Assembly (NCBI RefSeq): GCF_000150275.1 | Contig: NW_002060945.1 | Coordinates: forward strand, 8,453,650-8,517,649 | DNA: 64,000 nt | Source: Trichoplax adhaerens | Lineage: Eukaryota > Placozoa > Uniplacotomia > Trichoplacea > Trichoplacidae | Reading direction: 5' to 3' | Shown: one piece after another, positions 14,601-41,180 of the stretch | Position numbering within the stretch: position 1 is the first letter of the stretch | How the letters are laid out: every line of letters begins with the position of its first letter | The notes under the pieces: generated by a model | Seen by the model: the letters and a program-made list of their open reading frames with translations, nothing else | Database searches by the model: none | What the model was told of the DNA's origin: nothing | Translations under genes and position numbers: made by a program

Positions 14601-17600
14601 AAATAATGTTACTGCAGCCTAAACCTAATTAAAAGTTGATTTATTTTGAAACCTCAAGAGAATGTTGCTATTAATTACCGTATAGTAGAACATTCTGCTA
14701 TTAAGGTCAATAGCATTCCTCTATCACTATTTACTAGAGATTGCATATGAAGTTGCATTTATCACAAAATAATGATCCAGTAATGATATCATAATCTAGA
14801 ATTATTAATATGTATTGGTACATTCAAAAAACCTAAAAGAGCTGTTAAAAATAACTAGTTATGAATTCTAACGGTAGCGTAATAGTAGAGATCGAGTAAA
14901 TTTAAATTTATCGTACGAAATATTGAAAACTGTTTAGCATCATTTTATCATTATTTCCATTAATCTTAGTTGCCATGCTATAAACCGATTCACAGGAAAT
15001 GTAGACTTATTAAATCGTTATCCTTAAAGTAATTCTATCTTAGATATACCAGTTTTGATCATCTTGTATTAATAAATAGTTCATATAATTTACCAAGAAA
15101 GAACTGGATTAGTCTAAATATTGACCATTATTAAAAAGCTTTTTTGTTATTTTTCTATTGATAAAAATTTAAAATTCAATTAGTAATAGCTATAGTTCTA
15201 CCTAGTGTATTTGACCTTCTAAACGTCATTTCACCTTCACCTCAAACTCTTACATAGTTTAATATAAATCAATGACTATTATTGTTTACATTGGACATAG
15301 TTTTTACTTATGACATGGTTATTGTGATCAAAAATTTAATGTTTTATCTCATTTCAAATGTGCTAAAATGAAGTAAGCTTATTTCTGTTTCCATCTAAAG
15401 CCTGTATATCAACTAATAAATGAATTAAAACTAAATTTCTATCGGCTTAGATATCGACTGATTCACTTATCGGGCGATATTCTCACATTTTTTATGTTTT
15501 TCATTAAAGTAAAGCTTAGCTAAGATCTGGTACTATTATCTAATCTTAACATTATAGTTATTTGAACACCAGTTCGAGACTAAATGTTATGAATTTCATG
15601 CAGTAACTTTACGACATATTCACTTAACTTGATTCCATAATTCCAAAGCGAATAATTAAGTAAAAAATTATCAGAAGATAGCCTATGAAACTATCCAGCT
15701 TTTGAATTGCTTCTAATAAATTCTCACGTACATAAACAAGGTATTGTATAGTATTAAAGTTTTATCAGATGTATAATTTATAGCATAGCTACGTAGGAGT
15801 GCTATAGACATATGGTATAAGGCTTTATACATGGCAAATTCACTCGTTCTAATGCTAAAAAAAGCCTTGTAAATGCAACCTTAAATATTACAATAATGGA
15901 ATAATTCCTAGGAGATATTAATAGCAATCTTAATAGCTAATATGTATCCCACTGTAAGTTCATCATTCACGATAAAAATTTCGTCAATAACCATTATGGA
16001 TCTATCTACTTCATTCATATTTTGAGTGATTATCATACCTAACCTAGTCTAAAAAGGAATTTACTCTGTTGCTATAGCTATCTACACTCAAATAATAAGG
16101 AGTATTGCTCCATGTTTAAGGTATGCTGTAAATTTACTTGAGCTCGTAATTTACTAGTCTTAAATAATCTTGCTATCAATTGGCATAGTCGTGATGATAA
16201 CACCATCGCATACGTATAGTGCTACATTCATAACTAAGATCATTTGCTAATACGTATAGACTCGTTTTATAAACAACGCTATGTAAATATTTTTTTGTTA
16301 TTAAAAGAATTATAAAATAATCATAGAATGCTAATTTACGTATATATTGATTCTGTATATGCTGCATAATCATCCTATTCAAGATAATTCAGAAACCTTT
16401 TCTACAATTACGACTTGGTGTTCATATGGAGTAGAGGACAGTCTAGCATAGCAACTGATAACTCGCAGTACTACGGACAGCGAATTGAAAGTTGCTAACA
16501 TGTTGATTACGTTTTAGATTTCAAGGATAAAAATTCAGATCATTTTTAACCGAATCAGTAAATGGTTAATGTCGATATATAAATTTTGTTCGTGTTCTAT
16601 TATTAGCAAGATTTTGACTAGAAAACGTGAAAAATTAGTAAGGCCTCCTCGTTTACGTATGCACATGCAGTACACATGTACATCCGGTACGTTTTTACCA
16701 CTTCTTGAGCCGCTTCAAACAATTAAACTCTATCAATTAGTTAATTTTAAATTAAGTTGATTTCACTAGTAAACAAGAGCATGCTAACGAAAAATTAGAG
16801 ACGCCATTCCAAATATCTATGTTAGTGTATTTTATTAAATACTGCTTATTTGCATCACACAATTCATGAAATTTAAGTCTTTAAAATGTATTATACTCAG
16901 TAAGTTCACTACTTACAAAACAATTACGAGAATTTTATTGCTGTTGTTGCATCTCTATCTGTTATGTTAAATAAAGCATCTCAAATATCTTATTAGTTAA
17001 TGCTGTTATGCTGATCAATTTCTTAATTACATAAAACCTCTTTTAAATATATGCTAATGGTTTCGTTGATATGACGTAATGTAAGGAAGTTACCAAGTGA
17101 TCTGTGTAAATAAATGATAGCCTTACGGTTAAGTTATTCTTTCTAAGCAATCTGATGCAATTATAGCTTAAAATTTATTTTCAAATATACTGTAGAACAT
17201 GCGCCAGATTAAATTTTAGTAAAAATTAAATAAAAAAGGACAAGAAATAGCTATTGCAACAAGCAGTGTTTATAGTTTACGCTTTACCAAAGGAAGCAAC
17301 AACACTTTGGCATTGGTACTATTACATTCAATTCATGACTACTTTATCTACTAATTCCAATGAAATAATAAGAGAAATGGAATCTTAAATATGATAGCAC
17401 ATCGTGTAATTTCATGCATAGCTGCAAAGTAAATATAACATTAAAAAAGATCGAACTGATTGGCCACGTAAGAAAGTTCCCACAGACAGAATTAATTAAG
17501 CTCGAGATAATAAGCATAAAGTGTTATATGGAATATAAATATCACCTACAATTATTATATAGGCAAGGCTAAACAATTATCAACTGCGGAAACAGATTAA

Positions 17601-18166
17601 ATATTCTGAAATAACAAAGCAGAATTCACATTATCCATGCATGATGCTTACAATGCTGTATACATCATATCAGCTACCTAGGCTATGAATTGACAACCTG
17701 TGTCTCCCTTGTTACAAATGTAGATAATTTCGTTTAGAAAAGAAGTAGTTATCAATTTAAAATCAGGCTTCTTTACCAGTTTCGTCAATTTTGTTATAAA
17801 TAGACCAATATCAATACTTATTTCAACGCTTTCTTTTCATTCGGCGCAAATATGTCAATTATACAATATTAGTATTTTTAGTATTATGAGCAAATGACTT
17901 TCGATACTCTATTACGTACAATGCTCAAATTAATCACTAATACTCAGATTAACAGATTTCACGCATCAAAGTTCTATTTCGAAGTTAAAAGTGCCATACT
18001 GATTAAGTTTCAATCTCTAAAAAAGTCCTCAAAAATGCATAGCCAATAATTGTAAAAGCTATTTTAGGTCAAAATAATAGAAACCTATTACATATGGTCT
18101 CTTTACTGATACTATGGTAACAATTACTATCATAAATAGATATATATAGATGTATCGTTACAGCTA
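11633..18166. other. intergenic, about 6.5 kb without a recognised gene
   Basis: Very A+T-rich, with no exon-like open frames and no convincing RNA gene. A tiny CACAGCT x3 repeat sits near 12193-12214 just left of the main stretch, inside this block. The 3' untranslated region of gene B should occupy its right end. Confidence 0.5.
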
Positions 18167-25617
<7,451 letters not shown>

Positions 25618-26883
25618 CTACAAGAAAAGAGGGTAGCTTAGCTTTTGTTATTCTAATTTGATGACTGTCAAGACATCATGCCAGAATTTATTGCTTTGCA
25701 CAAACGCAAAATAATCAGTGCTCGATAGAATAAATCGATAGGTTCTTAATGATCTTCACCTACGATATTCTCTCTATTACTGTATACTGTATTACTTCAA
25801 TGGAAAAACATTTTTGGTTAGGTTATGATTTGAAATTGGCAGAGTTGGCTCGGTTTTGGGTATTGAAATTGTGAATGATTTCTTACCTAAACTAGACCGT
25901 GATCAGGTATAATTACAGTTTTCAAAGTCAATAATGTTGCAATTTACAATGCTAATATCAACTATACAGTACAGGGAAGCTGATTGATGGAATAAAACAA
26001 TTTTGAGTCAATCCGGATAGAAGATTGAACTGTATTGTGTCGTCCTTTTAAATTTAGATTCAATTCTTGTATTTAAACTCACTGGACCCACACTGTCTTC
26101 TTCTCTTTCACTTCAAATTATTTTTCCTATTTTCCTTCAAGAAGAGTAATCTAGTTGAATGGCCGTTAGTATTCATGGTATGCTGTTATAGACCGTTATT
26201 ACGGTTGTTTTCTGTTTATAACGGTACTCATCTTGATAATAGAGTTCATCTCAGTACCCAAGTTCTAGCGAATTCTTCTGATTTGGCTACAAGGAAAAAT
26301 GCTGCACAAGAAAATCGTAACATATACGCTTGATGTTCGGTCATGATATCTGGTTTATTTGGCAGTGTCACGTTCTGTAATAGTTACATAATTAGTATGT
26401 TACCTTCTTTCTATATATGGTTAAATATCACGATGTTATCACGTCAAGCGTATATAGATGTAGTTATGGTACTATATTAAGGTTATCTATATATGTATTC
26501 TCATGTTGCCATACTTGGCATGATAGTCTATTTGTAATGACTAAACTAGGGAAACCTTTCTGTTAGTGATGATTTGATCACTCATAGATCACAATAAAGA
26601 AAGTATATAAACTCTTCATTTTAACAATAAAGTTAGTTCTTCAACTTAATTACTGGGTCTCCTTGCTGAGTGCAGATCTAGTACTTGTTACAAAATTTGG
26701 AAGTTGTAACAGGCAGTAATAGACGGTCTACTTAGCAAGCCAATACACTACTCAAAGTATTAATTATAGCTAATGATTGCAGATTTGATGAGTGCATAAC
26801 AGCACGGGTTGCAATGCATTTTGTCTAGAGTAAATCCATAAAAGTCTCATAAAGCCTATGTTTATTATTACTTGCAGTGTTGT
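25618..26883. other. upstream region of gene B, no exon resolved
   Basis: The initial coding exon and promoter of gene B should be here or further right. By analogy with gene D it should be a short ATG exon ending in phase 0. I found no minus-strand candidate with a convincing donor. The plus-strand 88-codon frame at 26067-26333 has no recognisable features. Confidence 0.4.
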
Positions 26884-26905
26884 CAAGGACTACTAGTAGT
26901 CCTTG
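26884..26905. repeat. 22-bp perfect palindrome
   Basis: CAAGGACTACTAGTAGTCCTTG reads the same on both strands. Related GACTACTAG / CTAGTAGTC arms recur in the 39.6 kb region and in the 40.2-41.2 kb satellite, so it belongs to a dispersed family. Confidence 0.9.
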
Positions 26906-27119
26906 GTAGACATAGTGAACTTAAACAGAGTTGAATGGATAAACTATTGAAAGTCCAAAACCAACTTGGCGAAACATTACTCTATTACATTGTAAATTAT
27001 TTCCAAACCATTCTACCCAAACATTACTCTGACTTAAAATTATGTTTCTGTTCGTTATTTACTGTGATCTAGTCTTTTTCTTTTGATATAAATTTTTTAA
27101 CTAGAATATTGCTATCATT

Positions 27120-27290
27120 TCATGAGGGAACATTGAACAGTAGAAGAGCAGGACGGAATGCCTTGCTAACATAGACAATGCAATTCAGTAATCCTTTTCT
27201 TTCTTTGCCCACAGCCATATTTGCTAGCAAATCACCGTACCAAGGCATATTGACATTAATGATATCTCCATTTTTTTTCTGTTGACTACT
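27120..27290 (-). pseudogene. coding-like fragment, unidentified
   Basis: The minus strand is open for about 55 codons to a TGA at 27120-27122 and has a more balanced composition than its surroundings (pieces such as MPWYGDLLANMAVGK). There is no start codon at its head, and I do not recognise the family. It could be an exon of an unannotated gene, a relic, or chance. Confidence 0.2.
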
Positions 27291-27751
27291 TTAAAACTGG
27301 GACAATCCTTGCAAATAAGATCTTTTTCGGAGTACTTTCACAGCTATTATCGCTGCCATTGGAAATACATTACAGCAGGTAAAAATAGGCTATGATGTAT
27401 ATCGTAGCATTGAGTATGACATACTATCATGCAATCTTTTGCACTCTAGTATCCACAACAGATTGCTTTGAGAATGAATATAGCGAAAGAGCGATTACGT
27501 CAGTAGTTGCACCTATTGGAGCCTTCTTCTTAAAGCTAATCACTAGTGGCATTTATAATAATAAAGTAATACATCTAAATTGGTGAAGGAAATCACTGGT
27601 CCATCTAGCCTCAGATTGTCCCTTTCATTAAGCACTACTGCCATAGTCATACATTCAACTAAAATCATAACTCGGCAAGACAAAGTATCTTATTCTAAGA
27701 AAGAAAACTGCTTCCTTACCTTTGCTTTATCCATGGACTTGTCTTGACCGT

Positions 27752-27878
27752 GATCCATTTAGAATAAACTATGTTGAATCTAATCCATTTAGAATAAACC
27801 ATGTTGAATCTAATCCATTTAGGATAAACTATGTTGAATCTGATCTATTTAGAATAAACTATGTTGAATGTAATCCAT
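27752..27878. repeat. 30-bp minisatellite, four copies
   Basis: The unit (A/G)ATCCATTTAGAATAAACT plus ATGTTGAATCT occurs four times with a few substitutions and a partial fifth copy. The 30-bp period keeps a plus-strand frame open (27722-27907), repeating a ten-residue word close to DPFRINYVES. There is no other evidence of a gene here. Confidence 0.9.
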
Positions 27879-27959
27879 ACGAGACAAATTTGTTCATTCC
27901 TTTATAAACAAAGTGCTCTCATTCTAGCCATGATAAAAATAATCAACTCACGCACCTTC

Positions 27960-28850
27960 CTCTTACTGAACGCCTAGAACACAATGATTTGTAGCTATGA
28001 AAGAGTTCCAATCGTCGTTTAATCTGCTGCCTTATGTCACTCTCTTCCTTAACAGCAGTTTACCGCTGGATATCTTCATCCATTGGCTTGGCCAACAAGT
28101 TCGATCTCTCTACTCCAAGCTAGACGAATTGCAACCGGCTTAATTGCTAGTCCTTCCAGACTTAAACCAATGGCTTGTATAGGCACATCGGGCTGTCCAA
28201 ATAGTGAAGATTGGAGTTTTCAAAGGAGCTAATTTGAATCGACAAGGTCAATACTAGGAGTGATGTTAGCAATTTAGTCAATCCCATTAGCTGTATGACC
28301 TGTTACAGCACTGTATGTGGAGGCCTTGTACTGGATATACTAACGTCGACTAGTGTTACGGAAGGGATACTGTATACTGTATAGGTTAATTCAATATGGA
28401 AGATCTCGCTAAGGATTCCCCCCAATTTTCTCCTGCTTTTATAGGCTTAATAAAGACGTTCAGTCTAGAATTTATGCAGAATTCCATGCTCTTAATAGGG
28501 CTGTTGATCTACGATTCAATTCTTTAGCAGTTACTCGATCCAATCATGTCCTGATTTAAGCTAATCTAGCATCACTATTGGAATCAGCCATCGCCAATGT
28601 CTGCAAGAATGTCCTTCATTTGCAATAAAGTTTTGCTCTATACACGTTCAATTGGACACGATTCTATTAGATACTGCACTGATTTAAATCGGGATAGGAG
28701 TATTATCAGATGGCTCTAGCAATACTACATTAATATCATAAGAAATCATCTTGAATGGCTGTAATAGCGACCACTCAAAATTGAGCTTTTCCAAACACTG
28801 CCTGCAACATTTCTTCCGTGCCATATTGCATGTAGTCGTCATATTTTCAC
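27960..28850 (-). pseudogene. decayed coding-like stretch, unidentified
   Basis: This segment looks less A+T-rich than its surroundings. On the minus strand it contains open pieces separated by stops and frameshifts, for example IQAIGLSLEGLAIKPVAIRL near 28115-28200, EESDIRQQIKRRLELF near 28000-28055, and CPIERV...LLQMKDILADIGDG near 28590-28670. I do not recognise the protein. A transposable-element relic or an old gene copy are both possible; the call rests on composition and residual open frames. Confidence 0.25.
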
Positions 28851-29788
28851 TGTACGTGCATCATTAATCTTAAATACTAGACTATCATAATGCATTAATT
28901 TCTTAATTGTTATATTAGCGCTCATATTATCATCATTTACATGCATAAACTACCATAACAAGTTATAAATATTCCAAAGTGATTTGGATACTGTACAATA
29001 GTCTAGTACATTTAGGTCTACGTATAGCAATTGGTTTGCCTCACGAGTACCAGTATTTTAACTGACAATAGATATATAATATATAATTGAATATATAATT
29101 GAAACACATATGCATGTTATATGTTATATCATCTTTTCGATAGAGCGGATTTCTTAAATCATAGCACGGACATGTTATATCCCATTCTTGTTCATTTACT
29201 TCGCTTATATTATAGATTCTTCTCGCTGCTTTGTACAATATAGTCGTGTGGTATAACTATACTTTGATCTTCCTTATTATGATTATATAGACAAGCTTGT
29301 ATGTTTAACGTACAATGTATAATATACTCATAGTGTCAATATAAACTCGGTCAACTTTTCTTTCTGATTGCTATTTATTTTATCAGCCAAAAATAATTAA
29401 AAGATTGTGATCAATAAAGTCAAATCATATCTTAGACTATATCTTTCAAAGAAAGTAATCGTGTTGATGTTTAAGGAATCATCAGGCCATCAAATGCAAT
29501 TTGAAATAGATATTAAGTATCGTATTTTGATATCAAACATTTTAAATTGAGATAAATATCATACGTACTTATACAATTGTAGAGTAATAAATAGAGAGAG
29601 CCGTGATCTCATTGCCAAGATTATGATCGCGTCATCATGATGACGATACCACGTTTTTAAATTAGAATATTTAACATGAAATAAATAAGCGATTTATTTA
29701 AAATAAAAAAATTATTAGAGATAACACCGCGGCTTCTTTACTAACTACTAGCCTCATCGATTACAATGTGCTTATAAGACATTAACAG
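28851..29788. other. intergenic and 3' flank of gene C
   Basis: A+T-rich, including a TATATAATATATAATTGAA-type simple stretch near 29070-29105. Apart from a possible poly(A) signal for gene C, nothing is recognised. Confidence 0.4.
29693..29698 (-). terminator. possible poly(A) signal of gene C
   Basis: AATAAA on the minus strand, about 95 bases past the predicted stop codon of gene C. The hexamer is common in such A+T-rich DNA, so the support is position only. Confidence 0.35.
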
Positions 29789-37749
<7,961 letters not shown>

Positions 37750-37831
37750 CTATTGGTAGTAAAATAAGGACATATTTCAATACAGGATTTATGGCAGTTT
37801 CTTAAGTTTACTCACTTAATTAGTCAATCAA

Positions 37832-37881
37832 NNNNNNNNNNNNNNNNNNNNNNNNNNNNNNNNNNNNNNNNNNNNNNNNNN
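37832..37881. other. assembly gap, 50 Ns
   Basis: A run of exactly 50 N, probably a placeholder of unknown true size. Sequence resumes only four bases before the splice-donor edge of the duplicated exon 4, so the material following that exon is missing. Confidence 0.97.
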
Positions 37882-37885
37882 TTAC

Positions 37886-39088
37886 CGCAATAAGGCATGG
37901 TATACCAACTAGAAAATAATCAAAGACAAAGATTCTAAATAGTGCCCGAATTAAACTTGGTTTACCACCATTATCTCGAATTTTTAATTCTTTTTCCCAT
38001 TCCCTATTTTGATGATTATAGAATTTGGTGATCAAGTTTAGCAGCCTTAGGTTATCCCTATTCAATGATTCTAATAAGGCATCAAGTGTCTATTTGGCTA
38101 CTGTAGTGCAGGCCCAAATTAGCTTAAGATTACAATAACTAATTAAGTGGGGCTAAACTTATGGGTGGGAAGATGAATTTTGCTGTATAATTTATATAGT
38201 CTGATTGCAGTTAGGTAGTAGTTATTCGACGAACCTAATTTATGTATTAAAGTGAAGTTTACAAAAAACTGTGGATCTTGTTCGACTGTTTTGAAGACAC
38301 TTTATCACATATGCCTAGTTACGTTATTCTATTCGGTTATGCTAATTACTTTACCTGTCAAATTTCTTTAATAGTGCGTCCGATTTATCGGCATCACTTA
38401 ACTGATAGAGATCTTCTAATTCGAGTCGCCTCTTTGCACTAATTCGTACTAATTTATTTAGCCACCTGCATTGCAATCAAAATATGAAATTTCCTTGAAT
38501 ATGAAGATCTTTGAATAGATTGAAGTGGTCGTTATTTTTACTCGATCGATATTACAAATTTAGATGGTATAATTTTCATCATAATAGATAAATATAGTTA
38601 ATTAATGCAAAAGTATGATAAAGTATAATTTGGTATTATTGTATTCCATTTAGCAAGAGATGATGGTTGGCATATTTATTTCTATACTCATAAATGATGA
38701 GGAGGAATACTAACCAAAAAGAAACCACACGAGTAAACCAGCAGTCAGTATCTAGTGGAATTCTTTTATTGTCTTTCTATTAATAGCAAAGAAGGATATC
38801 ATTCAAGACTGAAATTCCAGCCACTGAAATGAATGGATGATTTGCATCCGATACAATTCAATGAAAGTGTGTATCTTTCCATTCCACTATAAATACTGTA
38901 ATTATTACCATGACGACTCTTTTGCATCAAGATTTCTACTGGTAGATAAAATATGCTTACTATTCCATCATTTTTAACAGCAAGTAGGCAAAAATACAGG
39001 TAATCCATCAGTAGGAATAAGCAAGATTACAGACATCGTTGATAAACCTTACCTGAGTGGAAACTTGCTTATGATCATATCGCTCCAT
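37886..39088 (-). CDS. duplicated 5' exons 1-4 of an ABCC4-like gene (C')
   Basis: Four exons with intact frames and splice sites: 39053-39088 (ATG, 12 codons, then CAG|GTAAGG), 38715-38776, 38355-38465 and 37886-38003. Exons 2-4 have the same lengths (62, 111, 118) as in gene C and are nearly identical to 37688-37749, 37254-37364 and 37023-37140; the 111-bp exon differs at only a few bases. The block encodes the N-terminal segment and start of TMD1. It is followed directly by the N gap and then by gene C exon 2. It is either the 5' end of a separate gene whose remaining exons are missing, or the true first exon plus an alternative exon 2-4 cassette of gene C. Both blocks begin and end in phase 0, so either splice choice keeps the frame. 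Confidence 0.85.
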
Positions 39089-40229
39089 TGATTTATGCAA
39101 ACTTGTTATCTACCGGACGAGGGGATGTAATAGAATTCTTTATTGAAGATCTAGCCACTAGCATTATCAGACTACCAATGACATTAAGTGTTTATTAGCA
39201 CTCTATTACCACTGTGCTTATAAAATTTAGATCAACTGCAGCCATTTTATCGGCCAATTTCTCATTTCACTGCATGACTCTGAGGCTGCAGCACTCTTGC
39301 TACTGCAGGGTGGTACAGTATGTACTGTAAACTACAGTACATGGATGGTAGGGATTGTAGCGAGCTAGGTGAGTGCTTAAACAGTCGACTATTCCATATA
39401 CTGAACATAGAGAGATAATTAGCCACGCAAGTATCATTACGGCCCATGATAGGATACCAGATCCAATATACGGTCGATGAATATGGTATACGATTATAGT
39501 ATAGTGCTTAGTACAATGGCGCTAGTACTGTATATTGTATAGGGAACTGTGTGAAGTTTATACTGATGCAGTCAGTGCATGACACCTGCATGAGAAAAAT
39601 GAATCTTTGCCGAGGACTACTAGAAAAATCTCGAGCAGTCCCTAGATAAATTATTAAGTAGAAGACTAGGCCATCAATGGCTAGCTCTTGTAATACTACT
39701 TCCCTATATTAACTACAATCGACTCACAAGAATGAGTAAGACTCCGTTAATATAAAAAGTTTTATTACGATGTTAAAATACAGGCATTAAAACCTACAGA
39801 TAGAATATCAAAAGAATATCTACTATGACTTCTCCAAGCTAACCTATGAATGAATCTATCTAGCTCTACAATTATATTAGCCTCCTTATATATCTATCGT
39901 TGATGTAAATATTTGCATCAAAACTCTATCACAATTTTCCCTATACAAAATAGTATATCGTAACGGCTACAGTATAGAAGCCCTTTAACATGATCCGCGT
40001 CTTGTTTATATCGCCTCGAACCTTGTTCCTCAGCTCCTCGACCAATAGTCAATCTTCTAGGACTTCCACCTGCGCTTCTCGCCAAGAGGCCCATTAACAC
40101 CGCTACATCTTTCTGATTCCCACCAATAGATAATCAATAGCATATATAGCGCTAACATAGGAGGAACTGACACCATGTTCCACACAACTAGAGACAATTT
40201 AATATTACCGTTACAGGTCTATTTCCGCA
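39089..40229. other. intergenic, dispersed palindromic repeats
   Basis: No gene recognised. Contains several TACTGTA/TACAGTA words near 39315-39345 and 39520-39540. A hairpin-like GACTACTAG...AGCAGTC segment near 39607-39640 is related to the neighbouring satellite. Confidence 0.4.
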
Positions 40230-41180
40230 TATCGTAATATATCTTCAAGCTATTAGAATAAGAACTGGTGTAAGGGTGTATAGGTGTATGCAACACCGTC
40301 AATATGAAGAATTCCCGCAATTTGCACTTTTGCAGTTGGCGTAAATTGAATTTGCAATTTGCAAAATACCTACTTATCTTCAAAATATTAGGACAGGAAC
40401 TAAGGTGAGGGTGTATCGATGTATGCAACACCATCAATACGAAGAATTCCGATAATTTGCATAATGCCTAGTTAATTTGCAAAATACAGTAAATGCAATT
40501 TGCAATTTGCAAAATGCCCAGTTCATTTACATAGTATGCTCAAAATATTAGGACAAGAACTAATGTGAGGGTGTATAGATATATGTACTACCATCAGTAC
40601 GAAGAATTCCGGCTATTTGCATAATGCCTAGTTAATTTGCATAGTACGCTCAAAATATTAGAACAAGAACTAATGTGAGGGTGTATAGATGTATGTACTA
40701 CCGTCAATACGAAGAATTTTAGCAATTTGCAAAATGAATAATTAATTTGCATAGTATCCTCAAAATATTAGAACAAGAACTAGTGTGAGGGTGTATGAAC
40801 TAATATGAACTGCAAGAAAAATTTCTAATAGTGCGTAGATTAGTAGACTAGGTCTATGTATTTCTCTATGTGATACAGTATCTTCAAAGTTCTAGAATAA
40901 GGACTAGTATGAGCGTGTATGAACTACCCTAGACTACTAGAAATTTTCAAGTAGTCCATGAATTAGTAGGCTAGGTCTATTCCCGTATATGATACAGTAT
41001 CTTCGAAATATAGGAATAAGAATTAGTGTGAGGGTGTATGGACTACCATGGATTACTAAAAAAATTTCTAGTAGTCTATGGACTATACGTATTAGTAGAC
41101 TAGGTCTATTTCCGAACGTGATGATACAGTATCTTTAAATTATTACAACAAGAACTAGTGATAGGGTATATGGATACATG
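40230..41180. repeat. complex satellite, eight diverged units
   Basis: The anchor (A)GAACTAGTGTGAGGGTGTAT, in variants, starts near 40261, 40396, 40556, 40666, 40776, 40900, 41019 and 41151, so units are about 110-160 bp. The first five units carry AATTTGCAAAATGCC-type words. The last three instead carry an inverted pair GACTACTAGAAA / TTTCTAGTAGTC followed by TAGTAGACTAGGTCTAT, giving two subfamilies side by side. No coding potential is seen. Confidence 0.9.

Noticed and set aside
26067-26333. 88-codon plus-strand frame upstream of gene B
   Set aside because: No recognisable domain and no splice or start context; left unannotated.
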